Shown in pieces: positions 1 through 7,964 of a DNA stretch of 35,598 bases. The position numbers were made by a program, and so were the translations under genes. The notes under the pieces were generated by a model, which did no database searches, was not told the DNA's origin, and saw only the letters and a program-made list of their open reading frames with translations. Origin of the DNA: JAFDWI01 sp964544305 (GTDB lineage: Bacteria; Actinomycetota; Acidimicrobiia; Acidimicrobiales; Iamiaceae); contig CAZJAZ010000028.1 in NCBI GenBank assembly GCA_964544305.1, forward strand, positions 1 to 35,598, in the 5' to 3' direction. Each line of letters begins with the position of its first letter. Within the stretch, counting starts at the first letter, position 1.

Positions 1-1325
1 TTGCCGATCTTCTCAACCGCGTGCATCACGGTGGTGTGGTCTCGACCGCCAAATTCTTGGGCGATGAGTGGATAGGAAAGTTCGGTGAGCTCGCGCGTCA
101 CGTACATTGAGACTTGGCGAGCGAGCACCAGGGGGCGCTGACGAGATTTTCCTTTGAGTTCGTCAACTGAGAAATTGTACATCTGCGCTGTCGCTTCCAA
201 GATCACCGCGCACGTCAACGGGCGTTCTTTTCGATCACCAAGCTCAGCAGAGAGTACCTGGGTTGCAAGATCAACCGTGAGCGGTTCTCTGTTCAACGTT
301 GCATACGCCGTTACTCGAGTGAGCGCGCCTTCAAGTTCTCGAATGTTGTCAGAAATATTTGACGCGATGAATTCGAGCACATCATCGGGGATTGCCATCG
401 TCTCGCGTTCAGCTTTTTTCGCAAGAATTGCAAGACGTGTTTCGATATCTGGGCGTTGAATGTCGGTGATGAGTCCCATCTTGAATCGGCTGCGAAGACG
501 ATTTTCGATCTTCCCGATTGCATCCGGTGGGCGATCTGATGAAAGAACGATCTGACGATTCGCCTGATGTAGTGCATTGAACGTGTGGAAGAACTCGACC
601 TGGGTCTCTTCACGTCCTTCAATGAACTGTATGTCGTCGACTAATAGAACCTGGACGTCGCGATAGCGGCGCTTGAATTGATCGGCGTCACCGGATCGGA
701 CCGCATCAACGAACTCGGAAAGAAACGTTTCGCTTGAGACGTAGCGAACGGTGTAGTCGGGATAATTCTCTCGGATGTAGTGGGTGATGGCTTGAAGAAG
801 ATGGGTTTTCCCAAGTCCCGCGTCACCGTAAATAAAGAGTGGGTTGTAGTGCCGTCCCGGCTTTTCCGCGACGGCAAGCGCCGCAGCGTGTGCAAAACGA
901 TTCGATGGACCAGCGACAAAGGAAGCGAACGTATAGCGATCAACTTCGTCGGGCAGTTCCGGATTGTCGATCGCGGCCGCAAGATTGTTTGGCCGTTCTT
1001 CGATCACGCTGGAATCAGGTGCTTGATCAGCGGGATCGTTGGTCGTGTCAACGAGCTCGTCAAGGGCGGCGACCTCATCAACTCGAACGTCAAGTTGGAT
1101 GGGTTCACCGGCTGCGTTCTCCAAACAGTCCAAAACCAAAGACTCATAGGTGCCAGCAATACGGTCACGACTTAAGGGATTCGGAACGGTGAGCGTGAGC
1201 ACGGTTCCGTCCAACGAAACTGCTCGTGCGTCATGAAAAGTAGAACGCCACACTGCGTCTGAAACCTGCGGACGAAGAAGGTCACAGCATGTCGTCCACA
1301 CGTCCATCGGGTGTACCACCTGCAT
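1..1325 (-). CDS. dnaA: Chromosomal replication initiator DnaA, 3' end cut by the window
   Basis: DnaA binds DnaA boxes at oriC as an ATP-bound oligomer and opens the duplex for helicase loading. Translating the minus strand from ATG 1325 gives at least 441 residues: a divergent N-terminal domain I, an acidic variable linker, an AAA+ domain with Walker A GDAGLGKTHLL and Walker B LLVDDIQF, then the start of domain IV. The DNA-binding signature GGRDHTTVMHAVEKI lies right at the window edge, so only the last residues are missing. AAAGGAA just upstream of ATG 1325 serves as ribosome binding site. It is divergent from rpmH, as in most actinobacteria. The family assignment is certain; the exact start is likely but the second Met (codon 7) is possible. 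Confidence 0.97.
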   Translation of the reverse strand, partial: MQVVHPMDVWTTCCDLLRPQVSDAVWRSTFHDARAVSLDGTVLTLTVPNPLSRDRIAGTYESLVLDCLENAAGEPIQLDVRVDEVAALDELVDTTNDPADQAPDSSVIEERPNNLAAAIDNPELPDEVDRYTFASFVAGPSNRFAHAAALAVAEKPGRHYNPLFIYGDAGLGKTHLLQAITHYIRENYPDYTVRYVSSETFLSEFVDAVRSGDADQFKRRYRDVQVLLVDDIQFIEGREETQVEFFHTFNALHQANRQIVLSSDRPPDAIGKIENRLRSRFKMGLITDIQRPDIETRLAILAKKAERETMAIPDDVLEFIASNISDNIRELEGALTRVTAYATLNREPLTVDLATQVLSAELGDRKERPLTCAVILEATAQMYNFSVDELKGKSRQRPLVLARQVSMYVTRELTELSYPLIAQEFGGRDHTTVMHAVEKIG

Positions 1326-1678
1326 GTTTCCTTTCTGCGTGTTCGAGTCGTACACAACGAAATCCACAGTTGTGGAAAAGTCTTGCGGCATGCTCAACCG
1401 AGATGCGCGCGGTACGGGGAACGGCGACGCTAGCACTCCATCACACGGCGTGTCGTGCGCGCGAGGCGCGGTACGGTTGCCCAAAAGGGGTCCGGCCATC
1501 TAACGTAGTGGAGTCCACTTGTCGAAATATCCTCACGCATTGTGAATTGTTTCGGCATGAGACACTTTCCGTTGACTTCACCTCATGTGACGTCGTTGGG
1601 AAATACCTATGTCTGGGCTGCACGTTTTTCGCTGCGGCTTGTTGTCGGAATCAGCCGACATGTTTGTGAGAGGCTCTC
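1326..1678. promoter_or_regulatory. dnaA-rpmH divergent intergenic region with DnaA-box-like sites
   Basis: This 353-bp stretch has no convincing gene. Close to dnaA it holds TGTGGAAAA (1371-1379), whose complement TTTTCCACA fits the relaxed DnaA-box consensus TTWTNCACA, and AAATCCACA (1360-1368), which matches 7 of 9 positions of TTATCCACA. Together they form an inverted pair, TCCACA-GT-TGTGGA. This suggests DnaA autoregulation of its own promoter. I see no cluster of boxes or AT-rich unwinding element large enough to call oriC here; the origin may lie on the unseen dnaN side. A clear -10/-35 pair for rpmH could not be assigned. Confidence 0.5.
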
Positions 1679-1813
1679 GTGAAGCGTACCTACCAACCAA
1701 GTGTTCGAAAGCGGGCCCGTCGACACGGATTCCGTCACCGCATGTCCACCCGCGCTGGACGATCAATTGTTCGTTCCCGTCGGCGTCGTGGTCGTGCCCG
1801 GTTGTCGGCCTGA
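1679..1813 (+). CDS. rpmH: 50S ribosomal protein L34
   Basis: The 44-residue protein begins (V)KRTYQPSVRKRARRHGF and ends in a very basic tail, the classic bL34 sequence, a component of the large ribosomal subunit near the exit tunnel. The start is GTG 1679, preceded by GAGAGG as ribosome binding site. It is first in the rpmH-rnpA-yidD-yidC-jag-rsmG operon, and its TGA (1811-1813) overlaps the apparent beginning of rnpA. The gene also lies wholly inside a longer open frame that is continuous with rnpA (see the rnpA entry). Confidence 0.96.
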   Translation: MKRTYQPSVRKRARRHGFRHRMSTRAGRSIVRSRRRRGRARLSA

Positions 1814-2154
1814 TTGAACGAGTTTCGGACCGTGGGTCCTTTCAGCGGTTGGCCCGTCATGGTCGACGAGTTCGCAGTGGCGTGGTGCGCATCACCTTTT
1901 TGCCAGAACCGCAAGGACAACGACGAGTCGCGTACGCCCTGTCTCGACGAGTGGGCAACGCGGTGGTGCGAAACCGCATCCGAAGACGACTACGCAGCGT
2001 ATTCGTTCAACTCGATGCGACAGATTATGAAGCCTTTCGTCACGGTACCTATCTCGTGACCGCCCATCGAGAAGCGGCAACGATGCCATATGGCGAACTC
2101 GCTGAAGCGGTGACGTCAGCTCTTGAATCACTGAGCAGAGGGCGTGCGACGTGA
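1810..2154 (+). CDS. rnpA: Ribonuclease P protein component, non-standard start
   Basis: RnpA is the protein subunit of RNase P, which trims the 5' leader from pre-tRNA. The frame carries the family signature RRVGNAVVRNRIRRRLR and the N-terminal RGSFQRLARHGRRVRSG region, whose Phe belongs to the substrate-binding cleft. The normal length (about 114 residues) is reached only if translation begins at CTG 1810, which overlaps the rpmH stop as CTGA, or at ATT 1813. There is no in-frame ATG, GTG or TTG between GTG 1666 and a TTG inside the conserved domain. The open frame continues upstream through all of rpmH to ATG 1660 and ATG 1609. Its GTGA overlap with yidD is ordinary. Family identity is certain; the start is open. 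Confidence 0.9.
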   Translation: MIERVSDRGSFQRLARHGRRVRSGVVRITFLPEPQGQRRVAYALSRRVGNAVVRNRIRRRLRSVFVQLDATDYEAFRHGTYLVTAHREAATMPYGELAEAVTSALESLSRGRAT

Positions 2155-2396
2155 GTCAATTGCCCAGTGCCATACCCGCTCGCATCGCCTGCGTTCCTAT
2201 TCGTTTGTATCAACTGGCTCGCTCCGGGCGGCCTTCCCCATGTCGCTTTCAGCCGACGTGTTCTGCCTATGCGCTCGAAGCGCTCGAAGCACACGGCGTT
2301 ATTCGTGGAACGTGGCTTGCCTGCAAACGACTGATTCGCTGTCGACCGGGATCTGCCTATGGGTGGGATCCCGTACCTGATCGGAAATCCTTCTAA
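2151..2396 (+). CDS. yidD: Membrane protein insertion efficiency factor YidD
   Basis: YidD is a small membrane-associated protein thought to help YidC insert inner-membrane proteins. The 81-residue product contains the family core YQLARSGRPSPCRFQPTCS followed by YALEALEAHG and the C-terminal RCRPGSAYGWDPVP, including the conserved Cys residues. The GTG start at 2151 overlaps the rnpA stop by four bases (GTGA), and yidC begins directly after the TAA, so the three genes are almost certainly translationally coupled. Confidence 0.95.
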   Translation: MSQLPSAIPARIACVPIRLYQLARSGRPSPCRFQPTCSAYALEALEAHGVIRGTWLACKRLIRCRPGSAYGWDPVPDRKSF

Positions 2397-3536
2397 ATGT
2401 TTGGTTTACTCGCTCGGCTTCTCGAACTTTTGTACTCGTTTTGGCCGTCATACGCAGGCTCAATCATCTTGTTCACGGTCGTCATCATGTTGGTGCTGGC
2501 ACCGCTGACCTTCAAGAGCACACGGTCGATGCTGGCAATGCAGGCTTTGCAACCCGAAATGAAGAAGTTGCAAAACCGCTACAAGGATGATCGTCAAAAG
2601 CTCAATGAAGAGATGATGAAGTTCTACCAAGAGAACAAGATTTCTCCTCTTGGTGGCTGCCTTCCCATGTTGGTGCAACTCCCGGTTTTCTTCATCTTGT
2701 ACGAGGTTCTCTACAAATTGACCTTGCGTGGCCCATTTGGTGGTGACATGGGGCATGCGGTGGCGTGTCAGATGGGTGGGGTCAACGCCTGTACAGCGAA
2801 TGGTGCATTCGCAAACGCGGGGTTCTTTCACCCCGCATATCTCGACCCCTCTTCAAACCTGTATCAGAGCCTTTCCCACACGCGTGTCATGGAATCGTTT
2901 GGATTGGATTTGGCGCAAAGCGCGTGGAGTGCGCTGGGCGACGGCCTTGCCCATGCTGCTCCATTTGTGATCATGGTGCTCGTTGTCATGGCACTGACCT
3001 ACCTGCAACAGCAACAAATTCAGAGCCGCCAGCCAAAGAACGCGGAGCAGAATCCAACCCAGATGTTGATGATGAAGATCATGCCGGTGGCCATGGGTTT
3101 CATCTATATCGTGATTCCTGCTGGGGTTGTCGTGTATTTCCTCGTTTCATCGTTGTTCCGAATTGGACAACAAGCCATGGTGACCCGGACGTTCTACTCA
3201 GGGCCGAACGCAATCGTTATTCCAACGACTGCGACTGAAGTCGACGGGTCTGTGAAATCAAACAAATCGATAAAGTCGCAGATCATCCCGGGCGGCGACT
3301 CGTTGCCGCGCATTGGTAAGAAGGCCCAGGCCAAATCGTCACCTGCGCCGCAAAAAGGCGCGCCACCCAATGCAAAGAAAAAGAAGGCCGCAGCCTCAAG
3401 CGACACACCGCAACCAGCGGATTCCGCCATCGATGAATCGGAATCCGTCGACACGCAACGGACGACCGAAGCACCGAATCGCAGCGCTCCAAGCCGAAGT
3501 GCTCCCACGAAGAAAAGTGGAAAAGGGAAGAAATAA
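2397..3536 (+). CDS. yidC: Membrane protein insertase YidC/Oxa1
   Basis: This insertase helps membrane proteins fold into the cytoplasmic membrane, alone or with SecYEG. The 379-residue protein starts with a transmembrane segment (about residues 17-38), then a charged cytoplasmic hairpin (EMKKLQNRYKDDRQKLNEEM), the motif ENKISPLGGCLPMLVQLPVFF, and further membrane segments near residues 185-205 and 225-255. It lacks the large periplasmic domain of proteobacterial YidC, as usual for Gram-positives. The C-terminal tail (about 285-379) is basic and rich in Lys, Ser and Pro, suited to ribosome contact. ATG 2397 directly abuts the yidD stop. Confidence 0.96.
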   Translation: MFGLLARLLELLYSFWPSYAGSIILFTVVIMLVLAPLTFKSTRSMLAMQALQPEMKKLQNRYKDDRQKLNEEMMKFYQENKISPLGGCLPMLVQLPVFFILYEVLYKLTLRGPFGGDMGHAVACQMGGVNACTANGAFANAGFFHPAYLDPSSNLYQSLSHTRVMESFGLDLAQSAWSALGDGLAHAAPFVIMVLVVMALTYLQQQQIQSRQPKNAEQNPTQMLMMKIMPVAMGFIYIVIPAGVVVYFLVSSLFRIGQQAMVTRTFYSGPNAIVIPTTATEVDGSVKSNKSIKSQIIPGGDSLPRIGKKAQAKSSPAPQKGAPPNAKKKKAAASSDTPQPADSAIDESESVDTQRTTEAPNRSAPSRSAPTKKSGKGKK

Positions 3537-3538
3537 GC

Positions 3539-4375
3539 ATGGAATGGATTGAAATAACCGCAAAGACAATCGCTGAAGCCGAGGAAGCAGCACTCGATGA
3601 ATTAGGTATCGATCGCGACGAAGTTGAATTCGTTATCGTCGAAGAGCCAAAGGTGGGTCTCTTTCGCCAAGTTCGTGGCACGGCACGCCTACGCGCCCGC
3701 GTTGCCCCTCGCACTCCTCGAGCGAAGTCCGATAGACGGAATCGACGCCCGCGCAATGATGAGCGGGCAGACTCTCGATCAGAGAAGCCTGCTCGGCCAG
3801 CGAAGAGTCGAACAACCCAGAAAGCGGATCGACAAGCACCGGGCCGTAGCGCACCGAAATCAGCGAAGCCGCAACCAACCCGAGAAGAAGGTACAACCAT
3901 GACGATGACACTTGACGAGCAGGTAGCGGCAGCAGAAAAATTTCTCCAAGGCCTTCTCGAGGCAGGCGGCTTTGCGGGAGCACTCACTTCCGAACGAACC
4001 GATGAGGCGAACGCGCACCTCAACATCGTTGGCGATGATTTGGGCCTGTTGATTGGTCCACGTGGACAAACGATGAATGCGTTGCAAGATCTCACCCGAA
4101 TCGTCTTACAGAAGCAGGCGGCAGGCTCGTGGGAAGGGCACGTGCATGTCGACGTGAACGGGTATCGGGCAAAGCGCCGTGATGCACTCATCAAATTCGC
4201 TACGACCGTGGCCGACGAAGTTCGAACCTCAGGAACACCAAAGGCGCTTGAGCCCATGTCGTCGGCCGATCGAAAAGCCGTTCACGACGCCATTAATGCT
4301 ATCGACGGCGTCCACACATCGTCGGAAGGCCACGAACCGCGACGCTGGGTCAAAATTATTCCAGGCGACGCCTGA
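3539..4375 (+). CDS. jag: Jag/KhpB-type RNA-binding protein (Jag-N, KH, R3H)
   Basis: Jag (KhpB) is an RNA-binding protein that works with KhpA and links RNA metabolism with cell elongation and division in Gram-positives. Residues 1-52 form the Jag-N domain, with the typical pattern EEPKVGLFRQVRGTARL. Residues 55-120 are a disordered Arg/Lys/Ala linker. A KH domain follows with its GxxG loop as GPRG at 173-176, and the R3H motif is R245-K-A-V-H249. The gene follows yidC by two bases and precedes rsmG, the standard actinobacterial order. The linker is longer than in many homologues. Confidence 0.95.
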   Translation: MEWIEITAKTIAEAEEAALDELGIDRDEVEFVIVEEPKVGLFRQVRGTARLRARVAPRTPRAKSDRRNRRPRNDERADSRSEKPARPAKSRTTQKADRQAPGRSAPKSAKPQPTREEGTTMTMTLDEQVAAAEKFLQGLLEAGGFAGALTSERTDEANAHLNIVGDDLGLLIGPRGQTMNALQDLTRIVLQKQAAGSWEGHVHVDVNGYRAKRRDALIKFATTVADEVRTSGTPKALEPMSSADRKAVHDAINAIDGVHTSSEGHEPRRWVKIIPGDA

Positions 4376-4394
4376 AACTCATCAAAGTTCGCGA

Positions 4395-5009
4395 ATGACA
4401 GCCCAAACCAACCTTCTGCGGGAGGTGCTGGCTCGTTCGCAGGAACTTGGCTTTCTCGGCCCGGGGCCGGTTCACGAGCACATTGACCACGCGCAAGCGC
4501 TCTTGCAGTCGGTTCCGTCGATTCCACAATTTATGATCGACCTCGGTTCGGGCGGCGGAATCCCCGGCCTAGTCTTCGCGTGCCTTCGTGTGGATCTCAC
4601 GGGCGTTCTTCTCGATGGATCAACGCGACGTGTGGCATTCCTGCGTGAAGCAATTGATGAACTCGGACTAACGGAACGCTTCATAACCTGGGAAGGCCGA
4701 GCAGAGGATCTGGGTAGGAATCAGGAAAATCGAGGCATTGCAGATCTCGTTGTCGCCCGAAGCTTTGGGCCACCTGCTGTCGTGGCCGAATGTGCCGCGC
4801 CTTTTCTGCGCGTCGGTGGTCGGCTCATCGTGAGCGACCCGCCAGGAACAGGAAATCGCTGGCCACGCAACGAAGTTGATCGTTTTGGCCTTACCGTGTA
4901 CGAACAGGCTATTACCCCCCCAAAGTACACCGTACTTTTGCAAGAAACTCCTTGCCCGACTTCCTTTCCTCGGCGGGTGGGCATCCCTGCGAAGCGACCG
5001 CTCTTCTAG
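4395..5009 (+). CDS. rsmG: 16S rRNA (guanine-N7) methyltransferase RsmG (GidB)
   Basis: RsmG uses S-adenosylmethionine to methylate N7 of a guanine in the 16S rRNA 530 loop; its loss is a known route to low-level streptomycin resistance. The 204-residue product has the SAM-binding motif IDLGSGGGIPGL near residues 49-60, followed by the VVARSFGPPAVVAECA region and a C-terminal KYTVLL strand. The start is ATG 4395, chosen because upstream codons in this frame read through jag in a nonsense register. No strong ribosome binding site is visible, so coupling to jag termination 20 bases upstream is plausible. Confidence 0.94.
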   Translation: MTAQTNLLREVLARSQELGFLGPGPVHEHIDHAQALLQSVPSIPQFMIDLGSGGGIPGLVFACLRVDLTGVLLDGSTRRVAFLREAIDELGLTERFITWEGRAEDLGRNQENRGIADLVVARSFGPPAVVAECAAPFLRVGGRLIVSDPPGTGNRWPRNEVDRFGLTVYEQAITPPKYTVLLQETPCPTSFPRRVGIPAKRPLF

Positions 5010-5053
5010 TCAATTCAACCACCGCTCGCCCTCGGTGTGTCAACTGTCGGCGA

Positions 5054-5069
5054 TGTTTCACGTGAAACA
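5054..5069. promoter_or_regulatory. parS centromere-like site
   Basis: The 16-mer TGTTTCACGTGAAACA is the canonical bacterial parS palindrome bound by ParB. The symmetry extends to 22 bp (5051-5072, flanked by CGA and TCG). It lies between rsmG and parA, in the upstream region of the parAB operon, as in many actinobacteria and firmicutes. It should act as a loading site for ParB-CTP clamps and may also place parAB under ParB control. Confidence 0.96.
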
Positions 5070-5160
5070 TCGCGGTGTACTTGACCGGAGAAGTGAAACA
5101 AGGCAGGATTGCCCCGTGTTTGAACCAGGGACTGAAAACGAATCCGTGAAGGATGACTTC

Positions 5161-6006
5161 GTGAGCGGCGATCAAACGGTGCTCGCCGACACCGCCACCT
5201 CGGAAGAGAAAGTTGAAGTATCGTCTCCAATGCAACGACAACTTCCTCGTTGGATCGCCGTAGCAAACCAGAAGGGCGGAGTCGGAAAGACAACCACCGC
5301 CGTTAACCTGGGAGCGTGTCTTGCCGAGCTCGGCCATCGCGTGCTCGTTGTTGATCTGGATCCGCAAGGAAACGCGAGCACAGGTCTTGGCATCAACATC
5401 CGCGGGCTTGATGCCTCGATGTATGACGTCATCATGCGAGACACGCCAATTGAGGACGCGATTGAAGCCACTTCGATCAAAGGACTTTTTGTCGCCCCGT
5501 CAAGCCTTGATCTTGCTGGAGCCGAGATCGAACTGGTGCCCGCCTTTAGTCGCGAGATGAAATTGCGCAATGCCCTGAGTGAAGTCGAAGATGACTACGA
5601 CTACGTCTTTATCGACTGTCCCCCATCTTTGGGGCTACTCACCATCAACGCCCTTGCCGCAGTCCATGAAGTCCTGGTTCCTATTCAGTGCGAATACTAT
5701 GCCCTCGAAGGCCTGGGACAACTTGCCGCGAACGTCGAGCTCGTCCGTAAGGGCCTGAATGCGCAGCTTCAAATCTCAACCATTGTTCTCGTAATGTACG
5801 ACGCGCGAACAAATCTTTCCGATCATGTAGCGACAGACGTGCGCTCGTACTTCGGCGACCGCGTCTGTCGCACCATGGTGCCTCGAACCGTTCGACTTTC
5901 GGAGGCGCCGTCTTTCGGTCAACCTATCATCACTTTCGACGCGCGCTCACGTGGCGCGTTGGCATATCGAGAACTCGCAAAGGAGATCAGCAATGTCACG
6001 GCCTAG
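5161..6006 (+). CDS. parA: Chromosome partitioning ATPase ParA (Soj)
   Basis: ParA is a Walker-type ATPase that binds DNA non-specifically in its ATP state and moves ParB-parS complexes. The core begins WIAVANQKGGVGKTTTAVNL (deviant Walker A) and includes VLVVDLDPQGNAS and VFIDCPPSLGLLT. The start is uncertain: GTG 5161 is chosen because AAGGA lies seven bases upstream, giving 281 residues with about 27 residues before the Walker domain. ATG 5230 would give a short standard N-terminus, and GTG 5116 and 5146 also exist. The 3' end overlaps parB by 14 bases. Confidence 0.95.
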   Translation: MSGDQTVLADTATSEEKVEVSSPMQRQLPRWIAVANQKGGVGKTTTAVNLGACLAELGHRVLVVDLDPQGNASTGLGINIRGLDASMYDVIMRDTPIEDAIEATSIKGLFVAPSSLDLAGAEIELVPAFSREMKLRNALSEVEDDYDYVFIDCPPSLGLLTINALAAVHEVLVPIQCEYYALEGLGQLAANVELVRKGLNAQLQISTIVLVMYDARTNLSDHVATDVRSYFGDRVCRTMVPRTVRLSEAPSFGQPIITFDARSRGALAYRELAKEISNVTA

Positions 6007-6880
6007 TGGACTGGGGAAGGGTCTCGGTGCGTTGATTCCAACTGCGCCCGCGCCAACACAGGGTGCAGAGGGCTTGCTCGAGGTCCCGATAGCCAGCGTG
6101 GTCCCCAACCAGTTTCAGCCGAGGACACATTTTGATGAAGAGGCTCTTGCTTCACTGACGGCGTCTGTGCGGGAACTTGGTGTACTTCAACCAATTCTGG
6201 TTCGTGCCATAAGCGACGGAAAGTATGAGTTGATAGCGGGCGAACGTCGTTGGCGTGCGGCAAAGCGGGCGGGCCACCAGACAATGCCGGTCTTGGTGCG
6301 TTCCGTAGATGACACCAACTCCCTCGAGCAAGCATTGGTTGAAAATCTGCATCGTGAAGACTTGAACGCATTGGAAGAAGCCGCGGCATACCAACAGCTT
6401 GTTGACGACTTTTCAATGACGCATGAAGGAATCGCGCAACGTGTGGGCAAGAGTCGTGCGGCCATCTCCAATGCGCTGCGGCTTTTTCAATTACCAGCAA
6501 CCGTCCAACGGCTTGTGCAGGAAGGAAGTCTTTCGGCGGGGCACGCCCGCGCACTCCTTGGGAGTCCGGATCGGTCGTTCCAAGAATCCCTTGCGCGCAA
6601 AGCAGTGGCCGAAGGATATTCAGTTCGCCAGGTTGAAGACGCGGTACGAAAGAAGGAGCGAGAGGTTGACAGCACGCCAAAGCCAGAAAAGTTGCAGGCC
6701 CCAGGCTTGCTCGAGCTCGAAGAACTTTTGTCTGAACGACTGAGCACTCGTGTAAAGGTCGCGATGGGGGCAAAGAAGGGGAGCATCACCATTGACTTCG
6801 CCACACTCGATGACCTTGAGCGTATTTACCGGGTTATGAATGGCTTTGTCCAGCGCGGCGATGACCTCACGTCTTCGTAA
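5993..6880 (+). CDS. parB: Chromosome partitioning protein ParB (Spo0J), CTPase and parS binder
   Basis: ParB binds parS, hydrolyses CTP and spreads as a sliding clamp. The 295-residue protein opens with the ParA-interacting GLGKGLGALIP segment (residues 6-16). The N-terminal CTPase domain has GERRWRAAK at 83-91 and ENLHREDLN at 117-125. The parS-reading helix-turn-helix spans about 143-163 (HEGIAQRVGKSRAAISN). The C-terminal dimerisation domain ends near residue 290. A strong AAGGAG ribosome binding site precedes ATG 5993. Its target site lies at 5054-5069 in the same operon. Confidence 0.97.
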   Translation: MSRPSGLGKGLGALIPTAPAPTQGAEGLLEVPIASVVPNQFQPRTHFDEEALASLTASVRELGVLQPILVRAISDGKYELIAGERRWRAAKRAGHQTMPVLVRSVDDTNSLEQALVENLHREDLNALEEAAAYQQLVDDFSMTHEGIAQRVGKSRAAISNALRLFQLPATVQRLVQEGSLSAGHARALLGSPDRSFQESLARKAVAEGYSVRQVEDAVRKKEREVDSTPKPEKLQAPGLLELEELLSERLSTRVKVAMGAKKGSITIDFATLDDLERIYRVMNGFVQRGDDLTSS

Positions 6881-6888
6881 ACGGTGAA

Positions 6889-6916
6889 CTATCCACAACC
6901 TGTGGTTAAGGTTGTG
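6889..6916. terminator. parB/cwlM convergent stem-loop, overlapping two DnaA-box-like sequences
   Basis: Between the convergent parB and cwlM genes, CACAACC (6894-6900) and GGTTGTG (6910-6916) can form a 7-bp stem. No T-run follows. The same bases contain CTATCCACA (6889-6897) and, inverted, TGTGGTTAA (6901-6909); each matches the strong DnaA box TTATCCACA at 8 of 9 positions, three bases apart. The region may be a weak bidirectional terminator, a DnaA-binding pair, or both; the sequence alone does not decide. Confidence 0.45.
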
Positions 6917-6937
6917 AGCTTCGCGGAACCTCGGACC

Positions 6938-7945
6938 TTACGGCGATGGGTAACCGAGTGGTGCAGCAAGCCATTCTTGCAAAGCAGCCTGTACCGCGAG
7001 GCCGATTTGGTTGCCGTGCTGGACAATCCAGGCGGTTGGTCCAAGCTCAACCCACAGGGCCGGCATTTTGGTCTCGCGCAGGACGGCCGTTCGCATTCCT
7101 TGGATAACCGGGGGAGCGAGCGAAGCTGTTTGCAAATGCCGGGCAAGCATTTGTGCGAGCTGATTGCCGCCGGCTGATTCAAAGCCTTGTGTCCGATAGT
7201 AGGCAAGGGTGATGCCCGGTTCTCGGCGAGTTGCCCAACCCAGAAAGCACCGTGCATTGAAGCGATTGGCTTCCAATGCTTGGATCGATCCTTCAGGATG
7301 GTGGATTGCAAGCGTGTCGGCGCCGGCGCGATCAAGGCGGGAGGTGAGGGCACGCAGAAAAGCCGGAAGATCGCCGCATTCAGCCACGGCAATGTTTGCA
7401 TTTGCCAACTCTTTCGGACCGTTAAGCAGATCAAGACGCTCCGCCAACGACGCTTTTGAAAGGCGGCCGGTCCCGGGTCCAAATCGTCGCAACTGCGCAA
7501 GCACATCAGGTCCTGCTACGCCGTCGGTGACGAGCCCAGTGTTCCGTTGGAAGGTGACAACGGCGGCTTCAGTATCCGGGCCAAAAATACCGTCAACTCG
7601 ACCTCGCTGGAAGCCAAGCTCGCTGAGGTGTTGTTGCAAAAGCGCAACGTCATCCCCTCTGAGCATCGGACGTCGCAAATAGAGGAGTCGATCACCGAGC
7701 GTAAAGCCAGCTTCTACGAGACATGACCAAGTCGCCTGGTCACAAATCCCAGAGGGTGGCAGTCCTGCATGGTCTTGGAAAGCCAAGACCGCATGTTGGG
7801 TCAGCGAATCGAACGTGCCGCGGGTTTCTCCGGGCGCGAGAAAGCCGCCCTTTCGGAGGCGTTGCTGGAGGTCGGCAACCGCTTCCCCATGGGCATCACG
7901 CTCAAGGGGAAGCGAACTCAGTTCGTCAGCGTCGCGGTCAACCAT
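6938..7945 (-). CDS. cwlM: CwlM-like peptidoglycan regulator: two PG-binding domains plus a degenerate amidase_3 domain
   Basis: The 335-residue protein has two PG_binding_1 repeats (about residues 14-78 and 90-155; the second contains LRGDDVALLQQHLSELGF and GIFGPDTEAAVVTFQ), then an N-acetylmuramoyl-L-alanine amidase type 3 fold (about 168-335). The usual first zinc motif DPGHGG is absent, and the SIHAN-type His is replaced in NARCFLGWATRR; only WVELG, the position of the catalytic Glu, remains. It is therefore probably a pseudoenzyme. Mycobacterial CwlM, encoded at the same place next to trxA and trxB, activates MurA rather than cutting peptidoglycan, and the same role is inferred here. Start ATG 7945 lies 19 bp after trxA. 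Confidence 0.85.
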   Translation of the reverse strand: MVDRDADELSSLPLERDAHGEAVADLQQRLRKGGFLAPGETRGTFDSLTQHAVLAFQDHAGLPPSGICDQATWSCLVEAGFTLGDRLLYLRRPMLRGDDVALLQQHLSELGFQRGRVDGIFGPDTEAAVVTFQRNTGLVTDGVAGPDVLAQLRRFGPGTGRLSKASLAERLDLLNGPKELANANIAVAECGDLPAFLRALTSRLDRAGADTLAIHHPEGSIQALEANRFNARCFLGWATRREPGITLAYYRTQGFESAGGNQLAQMLARHLQTASLAPPVIQGMRTAVLRETKMPALWVELGPTAWIVQHGNQIGLAVQAALQEWLAAPLGYPSP

Positions 7946-7964
7946 ACGTCATAGTATGAATAGG

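Noticed and set aside
1326..1678. Calling the spacer oriC
   Set aside because: Only one consensus DnaA box and one 7/9 match were found, with no clear AT-rich region.
3283..4257. A long open frame (324 codons) antisense to the end of yidC and to jag
   Set aside because: It is basic and Ser/Arg-rich, lies opposite two certain genes, and has no family motif; the low-complexity linker of jag explains its openness.
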